Position numbers and translations under genes: made by a program
Part shown: in pieces, positions 9,217 to 19,901 of the stretch
How the letters are laid out: each line of letters opens with the position of its first letter
Position numbering within the stretch: position 1 is the stretch's first letter
Source: CAVRAW01 sp963716135
GTDB taxonomy: Bacteria; Planctomycetota; Planctomycetia; Pirellulales; JADZDJ01
NCBI GenBank assembly: GCA_963716135.1
Contig: OY970289.1
Coordinates: 806,001-870,000, forward strand
Reading direction: 5' to 3'
DNA length: 64,000 nt
The notes under the pieces: generated by a model
The model's database searches: none
Told to the model about the DNA's origin: nothing
What the model saw: only the letters and a program-made list of their open reading frames with translations

Positions 9217-11176
9217 TGATCACCAGGAATTCGAACCTCGCCGCGCTGGGAGCATTAGTCATCGCCGCTGCGACGGCAGCGGTGTATTGGCCTGCCTTGT
9301 CCGGCAAGTTCATCCTGGACGACGACCGATATCTCACCAACAACCGCTTGATTTCTTCCCCCGATGGTCTGTATCGCATCTGGTGCACCCAGGAACTAAT
9401 CGACTATTGGCCGCTGACATATACCAGCTTCTGGTTTGAGTGGCGGCTGTGGGGCACAACTCCCCTGGGGTACCACCTGACGAACCTCGTCTTGCACGTT
9501 GCCACTTGTTTGCTGCTGTGGACCGTCCTGCGAAAACTGTCGATCCCGGCGCATGGTTGGCCGCCCTGCTGTTCGCCGTTCATCCGGTGAACGTCGAAGC
9601 GGTGGCCTGGATAGCGCAGCGGAATCAAATGCTGGCGGCGTTGTTCCTCATGTTGTCTGTACTGTGGTTCGTTCGGGCGGAAGAGGAACGGGCTGCAGCA
9701 GAGGAGATCAGCGGCGCGGAAGAGAAGCCTGCTCGCAGAAGGAGCCAATTCGTGCTTTGGTTTGCGCTGAGCCTGGCCGCGTTTCTGTTGGCCATCCTCA
9801 GCAAGATCTCCGTGGCCAGCATGCCGCTGGCGCTCGTGCTGATCTTGTGGTGGCTGCACGGCCGGGTAACCCGGTGGGATTTGCTACGAACGTTGCCCTT
9901 TTTTGGCATTGCGTTGGCGCTGATTCTGGTCCAATTGTCGTTTCAACATCACGGCGATCCCGTTCCTCATCCAACGCTTGCACAGCGGATCGCGGGCGCA
10001 GGCACGGCGCTGTGGTTCTACTTGGGCAAGGCCTTGGCGCCGATCAACCAGGCGTTCATCTATCCGCACTGGGATATTCGGACCGGCGAGTTACTATGGT
10101 GGCTGCCACTAGCGGCGGCTCTGGCGGTCACGCTGCTCTTGGGCTGGCGCGCCTTGACGACTTCAGCCAGATGGCCGCGCGGGTTGTTTCTAGCCTGGGC
10201 CTATTGCTGCGTGGCCCTGGCGCCAGCGCTGGGACTGATCCAAAACGGTTTCATGATGCACTCGTTGGTGGCCGATCGCTATCTGCATCTGGCGATCATC
10301 GGCGTGATCGCGCTGCTGGCAGCCGCTTGGAGCGTCTGGCGTGACGGCCTTAAGCCGCCCGCCCGAGGGCGCGCAAATATTCTTGCCGTCATAGTATTGG
10401 GCACACTGCTGCTGCTAACCTTTCAGCGATCCCGGCTCTTTGGCCAACCGGCTCGCTTGCTTCAGGCCTCGCTCGAACTCAATCCAAATTCGTATCTGGC
10501 GGAAATCAATTTGGCCATCGCTTTAGGTGATGACGGCCGTCACCAAGAAGCGCTCTGGCACTGTCGCCAGGCGGATCGGCTCCAATCAGATTCTGTCTTG
10601 GTCCACCACAATTGGGCCGTCGAACTGCTCCAAGCCGGCCAATTCCCCGAGGCGGTCGAAAAATATCGCGATACCCTGCGGCTGATTCCCGACGAGGCTT
10701 ATGCCCACCGCGACTTGGCAGTCGCGCTCTTCGCCGCCGGCCGACCGCAAGAAGCCACGGCAGAGTTCGAAACGGCATTGCGCTTAGATCCTGACAATGC
10801 CCAAAGTCACTACGAATTGGGTGTCGTGTTGGCTAAAACTGGTCGCCTGCCCGAAGCGATTCAGCAGTTCCACGAAGCACTTCGCCTCAGACCAACGTTT
10901 GCCGAGGCCCGTAACAATTTAGGCAGTGCACTGCTCGATTCAAACCAGGTCTCGGAAGCCGCGGAACAGTTCGAGCAGGCCTTGCGAATTAACCCCGATT
11001 ATCTTGAGGCCTACGCCAACTCGGCGATCGCCTATGCCCGGCTCCAGCGGCGCTCTGACGCCATTACAGCGGCCCAGAAAGCCGCCAACTTGGCACGCGC
11101 CGTCCGAAACGAGTCGCTGGCCAAACAAATCGAAGCCTGGCTGACAAACTATCGCGCGCAGCAATCCACTCCATAA
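9216..11176 (+). CDS. TPR membrane protein 5, subtype B (frameshifted)
   Basis: The probable start is GTG 9216, which overlaps the last base of the gene 4 stop codon. The homologous start region of gene 6 has GTG-ATG at the same place, and both proteins continue with TRNSxLAALGA. Loop motif ILDDDRYLTNNRL is followed by IDYWPLTYTSFWFEWRLWG. The frame breaks at CCC 9545-9547, which is exactly the site that breaks in gene 4 (SIPGA codons); the second part runs AWLAALLFAVHPVNVEAVAWIAQRN and onward to TAA 11174-11176. Repaired length is about 653 residues with six TPRs and the tail AKQIEAWLTNYRAQQ. Start overlap suggests translational coupling with gene 4. Confidence 0.72.
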
Positions 11177-11192
11177 AAACGAACCCATCGTG

Positions 11193-13354
11193 ATGACCAG
11201 GAATTCGTTTCTCGCCGCGCTGGGAGCAATGTTCATCGCCGCGGCAGCCCTTGCGGTCTATTGGCCGTCGTTGTCGGGCACGTTCATCATGGACGACGAT
11301 CGCTACCTGACGAACAATCCGTTGGTTGCTTCGCCCGACGGCGTGTATCAGTTTTGGTTCACCAGAACGCTTGAGTACTACCCCGTTTCGAACACATCTT
11401 TGTGGTTGGAGTGGCGGCTCTGGGGGATGAACCCCACCGGCTATCGCCTGACCAATCTGCTGCTGCACGTCGCCACCGCGCTGCTGGTTTGGGCGGGATT
11501 GAACCAATTATCGATCCCCGGCGCATTTCTCGCCGCGCTGGTCTTCGCCATCCACCCGCTCAACGTTCAATCGGTCGCCTGGATCGCGCAGCGCAAGGAG
11601 ATTCTGGCGGCCTTTTTTTATTTCGCCTCGATCGTTTGTTATTTGCGCGCGAACAACGGCGCAGCCCCATGGCCGCGCCGCGCGCGTGGGCAGCCTGGTA
11701 CTTGCTGAGCCTCTCGGCCTTCGCGCTGGCCATCCTCAGTAAGGGCACGGTCGGTACTTTACCGCTCGTGCTGTTGCTGATCGTCTGGTGGCTCGATCGC
11801 GGCTGGACCAAATGGGATATCGTGCGAATCGCGCCGTTTTTCGCCGTGGGCGTGCTCGTGTCGCTGGTCCACGTGTGGTGGCAGATGCACGGCGACCCGA
11901 TTGCGCACGCCAGTCTGGATCAGCGCTTGGCGGGGGCCGGCGCCGTCGTCTGGTTTTACCTGTCCAAAGCGATGCTGCCGATCCGACACTCGTTTATCTA
12001 CGCGCATTGGAACATTCGCACCGGCGATCCGCTCTGGTGGCTGCCGGCGACAGCGGTCTTTGTCGTCTCGGCGCTGCTTTGGCGGCGCCGCGGACGGCCG
12101 TGCATTCGTCCGGTGTTTTTCGCCTGGTGTTTCTTCTGCCTGGCCCTGGCGCCGGTCATGGGCTTCGCCGAGGCAGGATTCATGGTGCATTCCCTGGTGG
12201 CCGATCACTATGCGCACCTGGCACTCATCGCGGTGATCGCCCTGGCCGCGGCCAGTTGGTCTTACTGGCGGAACCACGTCCGCCGACAACGTCGCTGGCC
12301 GGCGAACTTGCTGGCGCTGGTCGTGCTCGGCGTCCTGGCGCTGTTGACGTTCGAGCGATGCCAACTCTACCGCAATCCCGTTGAGTTGTTTCAGACCTCG
12401 ATCGCAGCGAATCCTGATTCGCACCTCGCCGAGATCGATCTGGCGATTGCGCTGGCCAAAGCCGGCAAAACTCAGGAAGCTATCCAACACTGCCAACAGG
12501 CGGTGCGGCTCAATCCTGATTTCTACATCGGCCACAACGTTCTGGGTGTGATGCTGAATCACGCAGGTCAACACCAGCAGGCCATGCAGCAGTTCCAGGA
12601 AGCCCTGCGGTTGCACCCCGTTTTTCCCGAGGCTCGCAACAACCTGGGCCTTTTGTTGGCGGACCTCGGTCGGCCCGCGGAAGCCATCGAGCAGTATCGG
12701 CTGGCCTTGGGCTCCCGCCCTGACTACGCCGAAGTCCACGCCAATCTTGGAAACGCACTGTTGGATGCCGGCCATCCCGCCGAAGCGTTGCAACATTACG
12801 AGCGTGCACTGCAGATCAATCCCGATCTGGTGACGGCGCAGTTCAATCTCGGCAATTCGCTGCTCAACGCCGGCCGCCTTGACGAAGCCATCGACCATTA
12901 CCGCCATGCGCTGCGCTTTTCCCCCGATTACGCGGAAGCCCGCTTCAACCTCGGACTGGCCCTGGCCCGCACCGACCGTTTGCCGGAAGCAATCGAGCAA
13001 TTCCAGCAAACCCTTCAGCTGCAGCCCAGCAACGCCGACGCGCATCACAATTTGGGCACGGCAATGGTGCAAGCCGGCCGCGTTCAGGACGCCATCCAAC
13101 AGTTCGAAGCGGCTCTGCGGCTGCAACCTGCGCGGGTGCAAACCTACGCCAGTTTGGCCAAAGCGTACTCCCAAGCAAAACAACCGGCGAAGGCGATCGA
13201 AACGGCGCAAAAGGCGCTGCAGTTAGCCCGCTCCGGGGGCGACGATGTCCTGGCGACGCAAATCGAAGATTGGATCTCGAAATATCGCGCACAGCAGGGT
13301 CAAGACTCCGCCGCGCCGACTCGGTCCGATGCCGAAATTCGCTCGCCGAAGTAA
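11193..13354 (+). CDS. TPR membrane protein 6, subtype B (frameshifted)
   Basis: Starts MTRNSFLAALGAMFIAAAAL; loop motif IMDDDRYLTNNPL, YYPVSNTSLWLEWRLWG, SIPGAFLAALVFAIHPLNVQSVAWIAQRKE. The frame is lost at the CCCC run 11665-11668 in a poorly conserved hydrophilic loop; one added C would restore MAAPRAWAAWYLLSLSAFALAILSK. The repaired protein has about 720 residues. It has eight TPRs, among the longest TPR domains in the array, several of them near-canonical (for example EARFNLGLALARTDRLPEAI). The tail is ATQIEDWISKYRAQQ. The gap to gene 5 is about 16 bp. Confidence 0.72.
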
Positions 13355-13369
13355 CATAGATAGTAGCTC

Positions 13370-15548
13370 ATGTCTCTCTCCACGCATTCCCACAGGCAGG
13401 TCGAATCGGCTGCCGGCATCCATCCGGCCTCCTCGCCAGCGCGCTGGTCGATGCTGGCAGGCGCTCTTGTGATTTGCGGCCTGACGGTGTTGGTCTATCT
13501 GCCGTCGCTACGCGGCCAGTTCCTCATGGATGACGACCGCTATCTCACCAACAACCGCTTGATTTCATCCCCCGACGGTCTGTATCGCATTTGGTGCACC
13601 AACCAACTGATCGATTACTGGCCCATGAGCTATACCACGTTCTGGCTCGAATGGCGCCTATGGGAAATGAATCCCGTCGGATACCACGCCACCAATTTGG
13701 CGCTGCATGTCCTGACGTGCCTCGTGCTGTGGGCCGTCCTGCGAAAGCTGTCGATCCCCGGCGCATGGTTGGCCGCGCTGATCTTTGCCCTCCATCCGGT
13801 GAACGTAGAAACGGTGGCCTGGATTTCACAACGCACCGAATTGCTGGCGGGGTTGTTTGCGATGCTGTCGATCCTGTGTTATGTGCAAGCGGAATTGAGG
13901 CGATTCCCCGCGATTCAAGCAAGGCAACCGCGACAGCCGCAATCACAACCGCACAATAACGGTGAAGAAGAGGAGCCTGGCGGACGCGCCGGGCTTTGGT
14001 ACGCCGTGAGCCTTGCGGCCTTTCTCTTGGCGATTCTCAGCAAGAGCTCCGCCGCAGTCGTTCCTGCTGTGCTGTTGCTCATCGTGTGGTGGATGCGCGG
14101 CCGTATCACAAAGTCGGACCTGCTGCGCAGCGCGCCGTTTTTTGGAATCGCGCTGGCACTAGTCTGGATTGAAATCTCCTTCCAAGGGCACGGAGACATC
14201 CATTCCAATGCACCGCTGCTGGTACGCTTGGCTGGAGCCGGCGCCGTGATTTGGTTTTACTTGTCCAAGGCGCTGGCGCCCATCAAGCTGGCGTTTATCT
14301 ATCCGCACTGGAATATCCTCCCCGGCGAAACGCTGTGGTGGTTGCCGCTGGCAACGACTCTGGCGGTCACGTTGCTGTTGGGATGGCGCGCCTCGCGCAC
14401 CCGACGCCGTGGCGCCGCGCCTGTTCTTCGCTTGGGCGTTTGGCTGCCTGGCGCTGGCGCCCGTGTTAGGTTTCGCCGAAACGGGATTCATGGTCCATTC
14501 GCTGGTGGCCGATCGCTATCAGCATCTGGCGATGATCGCAGTGATCGCTCTGATCGCGGCCGGCTGGAGTTGCTGGCGCCGCGGCGCCGCGCATTCGGCT
14601 GCCTGGCCCGCGAACATCCTAACCATCGTCGTCGTGGGGGCGCTGGGCCTGTTGACGCTCCAACGCAGCCGGCTGTACGGCGAGCCAATCTTGTTGCACG
14701 CAGATTCCGTGGAACAAAATCCCGATTCTGCTCTGGCCCATGGCAACCTCAGCCTGGCACTGGCGCGCTCCGGTCAACTCCAAGCCGCTATCCAGCACTG
14801 CCAGCGGGCCGTTCAGTTGAAGCCTGACTTCGCAGAGGGTTTCCGTTGCTTGGGATTGCAATTGCTGCAGGCCCATCAGCCACAGCAAGCCGTCGAAGCG
14901 CTGCAGAAAGCCGTGGAGATCAAGCCGGCCTATCCCGAAGCGATCAACGACTTGGGCGTGGCACTGCGCGATGCTGGCCGACCAAAGGAAGCCATGCAAC
15001 AATTCCACCAGGCATTGTGGTTTGACCCATCGTCTGCAGATGCTCATATCAACTTGGGGATCTCGTTGGCGGAAGCGGGTCAACTGCAACAAGCCGGCGC
15101 GGAATTTGAACTAGCTTTGCGGCTGAATCCCGAAAGCGACGTGGCCCGCAACAATCTGGCCAATATTCGAGGCAATGCGGGGCGGATCGCGGAAGCTATC
15201 CAACTTTACCAGGAAGCACTGCGGCTGAACCCGAATTTCGCCGGGGCGTACTACAATTTAGGAAACCTGTTCTACGATTCCGGTCGCTTCGAAGAAGCCG
15301 TCGGTCAGTACCGGCAGGCATTGCAAGCTACGCCAGATGATGCGGCCACGTTGGCTAAATTGACGAAAGCTTTTGCCGCCTTGGGCCGCTCGGAGGAGGC
15401 CATTTCCACAGCACAGCACGCGCTGAACAGCGCTCGATCTCAAGGCAACGCTACGCTGGCCCAACAGATCGAAGATTGGTTGACCAAATATCGAGCCCAA
15501 CAAGCGAACTCGACTTCTCGATCCGGCGCCGATCACGCCGCACCTTAG
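13370..15548 (+). CDS. TPR membrane protein 7, subtype B (frameshifted)
   Basis: Starts at ATG 13370, 15 bp after gene 6. Loop motif FLMDDDRYLTNNRL is followed by LIDYWPMSYTTFWLEWRLWE, SIPGAWLAALIFALHP and ISQRTELLAGLFAML. A breakpoint lies at about 14400-14425 (one base gained or two lost): after GWRAS the conserved RLFFAWAFGCLALAPVLGFAETG continues in another frame to TAG 15546-15548. Repaired length is about 725 residues with seven TPRs. The last TPR, the tail and the downstream junction are nearly identical in DNA to the end of gene 12. Confidence 0.72.
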
Positions 15549-15976
15549 TTGCGGAAATTGCATTTTATGTCCGCCAGCAAGACGCCAACTTCCGCCAGCG
15601 ATGCGGCCGCCCCATCGACAATCGGGCCTCTGGCGGCTGCGTTTTCGATGCCACGTCTTCAGGTGCTTGGCGCTTGGGCGCTCGTCTGCGTCGGGATGTT
15701 GGTTTTGTATTCACCAGCGCTCAGCGGCGGTTTCCTCTGGGACGATCCCGACAACATCACCCCGCCGGAGCTGCGCTCCTGGAGCGGATTGCCGCGCATC
15801 TGGTTCCAGTGGGGCGCCACGCAAACCTACTACCCGGTGCTGCACACCCTCTACTGGGTCGAGCAAAAGCTCTGGGGCGACGCCACGCTGGGTTACCACC
15901 TGGCCAGCATCTTGTTTCACTCCATCTCCGTCTGCCTGGTCTACTGGATCGTAAGACGGCTGAAGATTCCCGGCGC
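15332..15976 (+). repeat. 645-bp duplicated junction (gene 7 end / gene 8 start), copy 1
   Basis: Almost identical to 26195-26839 at a constant offset of 10863 bp. It covers the last TPR of gene 7, the intergenic gap and the first 135 or so codons of gene 8. The matched pair of gene ends shows that the repeated unit crossed a gene boundary, which points to segmental duplication or conversion rather than shared protein constraint. Confidence 0.85.
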
Positions 15977-17540
15977 GCTTTTGGCGGCGGCCATCTTCGC
16001 CGTGCACCCGGTCTATGTCGAATCGATCGCCTGGATCACCGAGCAAAAGAACACGCTTTCAGGCATGTTCACGCTGGCATCGATCCTGGTCTATCTGCGC
16101 TTCGACGACAGCCGCCGCCGCGCCACCTATGCCGGGGCGCTGGGCCTGTTCCTGTTGGCGCTGGAAAGCAAGGCCACGGCGGTCACGCTGCCGGTGGCGC
16201 TGCTGGTCATCCTGTGGTGGAAGCGCGACAGGCTGTCCTGGCGCCGCGATCTGGCCCCCCTGCTCCCCTGGTTCGCCTTAAGCCTGCTGGTCGGCCTGTT
16301 CACCATCTGGTACGAGCGAGTCTACGTCGGCGTCCAAGGCCAACAATTCGAGCTCTCGCTGACGCAAAGGTGTTTATTGGCCAGCCGGGCCGTTTGGTTC
16401 TATCTGGGCAAGCTGTTTTGGCCCGCTGACTTCACCTTCATTTATCCGCGCTGGGAGTTAGATCCGATTGAAGCCTGGCAATATCTTTACCTCGCAGCCA
16501 CGTTGGCACTGCTGGCGATTGCTTGGCTTCTGCACCGGCGCTCTCGGGCGCCCTTGGCGGCGCTGCTGTTTTTTCTGGGAACGCTGTTTCCCCTGCTGGG
16601 ATTTTTTCCAACCTATATCTTTAGCTACACCTACGTCTGCGATCACTTCCAATATCTGCCCAGCCTGGGAATTGTCGTGTTGGTTTCGGCGGGAATCGCC
16701 CTTGCGTTGCAGCTTGTCCGCACCCGCGCGAACCATCGGACAGGGATTATGCGTGCTGCTGCTGTGCGCGCTGGCTGTGCTCAGCCGGGAACAAAGCCGG
16801 CTCTACGCCGACGTCGTCACGCTCTATCAGGACACGATTGCCAAAAACCCTACCTGTTGGATGGCGCACAACAATTTAGGGCTCGAACTGGTCAAAACGG
16901 GGCAACCGCAAGAGGCGACGAAACACTATCTCGAAGCACTCCGCATCAGGCCCGACTATCCCGAAGCACATAACAACTTGGGCATTGTGCTGCGCGACAC
17001 GGGCCGGCTGCCGGAAGCCATCGATCACTTCCATGAAGCGTTGCGATTGAACTTTCGCTACCCCGATGCTTACGTGAATCTCGGCCTTGCGTTGGCCCAA
17101 TCTGGCCGGATGCAGGATGCCATCGCACAATTCAAGCAAGCGATTCAGCTACGGCCTGATTACGCGGTGGCGTACAACAATTTGGGCACGGCCCTGCTCG
17201 AAATCGGCCAGACGCACCGGCAATCGAACAGTTCCACCAGGCGCTGCGGTTACGGCCCGATTTTACCGACGCGCGCGCCAACCTGGCCAACGCACTGCGC
17301 GAGGCGCTGCGGATCAACCCGAATAACGCTCAAGCTTACGCGGAACTGACGAAGACCTATGCGGCATTGAACCGGCCTGATCAGGCCATTGCCACCGCGA
17401 ATCAGGCCCTAGCCTCGGCTCGTTCCGCGGGGCAAACGGCGCTAGCTGAGCAAATCGAAGGGTGGCTGACGAAATACCGCGCGGAACTGGGGAATTCGGG
17501 CGAGACCGCCGCACCCAATGACGCCAACACATCACCCTAA
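15567..17540 (+). CDS. TPR membrane protein 8, subtype A (two frameshifts)
   Basis: Starts MSASKTPTSASDAA at ATG 15567. Loop motif FLWDDPDNITPPELRSW, GATQTYYPVLHTLYWVEQKLWG, HPVYVESIAWITEQKN. Breaks at about 16712 (two bases lost or one gained within the conserved LxRLxA segment) and about 17218 (one base lost in TPR 4, where AIEQFHQALRLRPDF resumes). The frame returns to that of the start codon and ends at TAA 17538-17540. TPR 5 is truncated: ARANLANALRE joins directly to ALRINPNN, as if most of one 34-residue repeat had been deleted by recombination between repeats. There are five full TPRs. The 5' third is shared with genes 10 and 13. Confidence 0.7.
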
Positions 17541-17617
17541 GGCCATTTGTACCCAGTTTGCGTTTTGCGAACTGATGGACCATCTTAGAGATAGGCGGCT
17601 GATTTACGTCGCCCTCG

Positions 17618-19885
17618 GTGAGTCGTGCCAATCCAAACTGCCGTTCATGCCCAACACCACGTCGAAGCGTTTTCCAGGCAAACCTGCTATGCCTGTTGGC
17701 TCTGGACCATCGACGACTGGGGCACGCGCCAGTGCGAAATACGGGGCTGATGCTGGCGGCGGCGGTAGTGCTGTGCGGCGCCGTCTGGATGGCGTATGGC
17801 AGCGCCTTGCACTTGCCTTTCGTCTTCGATGACCGCGTCAGCGTTCTGCATAACTCATCCATTCTAAAACTATGGCCCCTGTTGGGCGACTCGCAGCACC
17901 CGGGACCTCTCAACCCTCCAACCGAGCTCCCGACCTCAGGCCGTCCGTTGGTCAACCTTTCGCTGGCATTGAATGATCACTTCGGCGCGCTCAACCCGGT
18001 CGGCTATCATGCGTTCAATTTGATCGTGCATCTGCTCTCGGCGCTGCTATTGATGGCAATCGTGCGGCGCAGTCTGCGCTTAGAACATTTCGGCGGAAGG
18101 TTCGACGATGCCGCAGAATGGTTGGCGCTGGCCACGGCCTTTCTATGGGCGGTGCATCCGCTCGGCAGCGAGACGGTCGTCTACGTCACCCAGCGCACGG
18201 AACTGATGGTCGGATTCTTCTATCTGGCCACCCTGTACGCCAGCCTCCGCTACTGGGCGGCAAGCGCCCAGGCCCGTCGAACCGCTTGGGGAGCGCTGGC
18301 CACCCTGTCCTGCCTGGCCGGCATGGCTTCGAAGGAAGTCATGGTCACTGCGCCCGTGGTCGTGCTGTTGTTCGAGCGCACGTTTGTGGCCGGTTCGTTC
18401 CGTCGCGCATTGCGCAACTCATGGCCTTTGTACATCGGGCTGTTTCTCAGTTGGGGACTTTTGTTGTATTTGAATTGCAACGCGCCTCGCTCGACATCAG
18501 CCGGCTTTCATCTAGGATTGCCCGCGTATGCCTGGTGGTTCACCCAAGCGAAGGTGCTTATGTTGTATCTAAAATTGACCGTTTGGCCCTGGCCCTTGGC
18601 GATCCATTACGAGATTCCGTATCTGACCACGTTCGGTGCTGCCTGGCCGTGGCTTCTGTCTTCCGGGCTGTTGGCCATTGCCACGCTGGTGCTGCTCAGG
18701 CGGCGCAATGCCGTTGGTTTCGCGGGCGCCTGGGTGCTATTAATCTTGTCGCCAACACTCGTCGTGCCGATTATCACCGAGGTGGCTGCCGAGCGGCGGA
18801 TGTATCTGCCTCTGGCGGCGCTGGTGAGTTTGTGGGTCATCGGAGGCTACTGGCTCGCGCGGCAAGTGGCGCTGCGGCGGTCGCATGCCGATGCCAACCG
18901 CGACACCCAGTGGCCCCTGGCCACGGTGACTTTGACCGCCCTGCTGCTATTCGTGGTGATGGGCCTGGTCAGCGCGCGGCGCCTGGCGGCCTACCAGGAT
19001 GAGATCACGCTCTGGCGAGATAATTTGATCTCTCAGCCTGATGACCCCGTAGCTCACAATAATCTCGGAAATCTCTTCCCAGATCAGCCCCAAGAGGCGA
19101 TCAAGCAATTCGAGCACGCCGCGCGGCTAAAACCTGACTATCCCGAGGCGTACTACAACATTGGCGTCGTGCTCGGCGAAACAGGCCGGCTGCCGCAGGC
19201 CATCGAGCAATACCGACAGGCGTTGCGCGTCAAACCCGATTACCCGCAAGCCCATTGCAATCTGGGCGACCTATTAATTAAGACCGGGCAACCGAAAGAG
19301 GCGATCGTTCATCTGGAGGAGGCGGTGCGACTGAAGCCTGATTTTCCCCAAGCGCACAATTGCCTTGGAATCGCGCTAAAACAATTAGACCAGTTGCCCG
19401 CTGCAATCGAGCAATATCAAGAAGCGCTGCGAATCGATCCCGACTTCGCCGATGCCAGCTACAATCTGGGCAACGCGCTGGCCGGCAGCGGTCACGCAGA
19501 AGCGGCAATCCAACACTACCAGCACGCACTGGCGATTAAGCCCGATTTTGCCGAAGCCCATTACAACCTGGCCAACGTATTACTAGAAGAACGCCGGACT
19601 GAGGAAGCCGTCGAACACTTGCAACAGTTTGTGAGACTGAAGCCTGATGACGCAGCGGGGTATGCCAAGCTGACGAAATTGTTGGCGGCGTTGCAACGTT
19701 CTGAGGAGGCCATCGCCACAGCGCATCAGGCATTGGAACTTGCTCGTTCCAGCGGACAAACCGCCCTGGCGGCGCAAATCGAAAGCTGGCTGAGCGCGTA
19801 CCGCGCCGAGGTCACGCGCGACCCCTCGCACATCGCCAACCCAAGCCGTGCTCCAACGTCGGGCTCCACCGAAGTCGCGCCTTAG
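17618..19885 (+). CDS. TPR membrane protein 9, TMTC-like, subtype C
   Basis: The reference intact member of subtype C, 755 codons from GTG 17618, though the true start is unclear. In another frame ATG 17647 gives MPNTTSKRFPGKP, which resembles the polar N-terminus of gene 2, so a small indel may lie before 17750; in-frame ATG 17750 (MLAAAVVL) is the latest possible start. Conserved blocks: FVFDDRVSVLHNSS, SGRPLVNLSLALNDHF, HPLGSETVVYVTQRTELM, SKEVMVTAPVVVLLFERTF and VVPIITEVAAERRMYLPLAA. Seven TPRs follow, the first shortened by about three residues. The gap before this gene (about 77-106 bp) is the widest in the array and could hold an internal promoter, but I cannot identify one. Confidence 0.78.
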   Translation: MSRANPNCRSCPTPRRSVFQANLLCLLALDHRRLGHAPVRNTGLMLAAAVVLCGAVWMAYGSALHLPFVFDDRVSVLHNSSILKLWPLLGDSQHPGPLNPPTELPTSGRPLVNLSLALNDHFGALNPVGYHAFNLIVHLLSALLLMAIVRRSLRLEHFGGRFDDAAEWLALATAFLWAVHPLGSETVVYVTQRTELMVGFFYLATLYASLRYWAASAQARRTAWGALATLSCLAGMASKEVMVTAPVVVLLFERTFVAGSFRRALRNSWPLYIGLFLSWGLLLYLNCNAPRSTSAGFHLGLPAYAWWFTQAKVLMLYLKLTVWPWPLAIHYEIPYLTTFGAAWPWLLSSGLLAIATLVLLRRRNAVGFAGAWVLLILSPTLVVPIITEVAAERRMYLPLAALVSLWVIGGYWLARQVALRRSHADANRDTQWPLATVTLTALLLFVVMGLVSARRLAAYQDEITLWRDNLISQPDDPVAHNNLGNLFPDQPQEAIKQFEHAARLKPDYPEAYYNIGVVLGETGRLPQAIEQYRQALRVKPDYPQAHCNLGDLLIKTGQPKEAIVHLEEAVRLKPDFPQAHNCLGIALKQLDQLPAAIEQYQEALRIDPDFADASYNLGNALAGSGHAEAAIQHYQHALAIKPDFAEAHYNLANVLLEERRTEEAVEHLQQFVRLKPDDAAGYAKLTKLLAALQRSEEAIATAHQALELARSSGQTALAAQIESWLSAYRAEVTRDPSHIANPSRAPTSGSTEVAP

Positions 19886-19901
19886 CACAGGATTCCGATT
19901 C

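Noticed and set aside
7620..9550. Programmed frameshifting at the SIPGA codons of genes 4 and 5
   Set aside because: No slippery heptamer of the known types and no following pseudoknot; intact paralogues simply have one more C, and the same type of loss occurs in single-copy genes.
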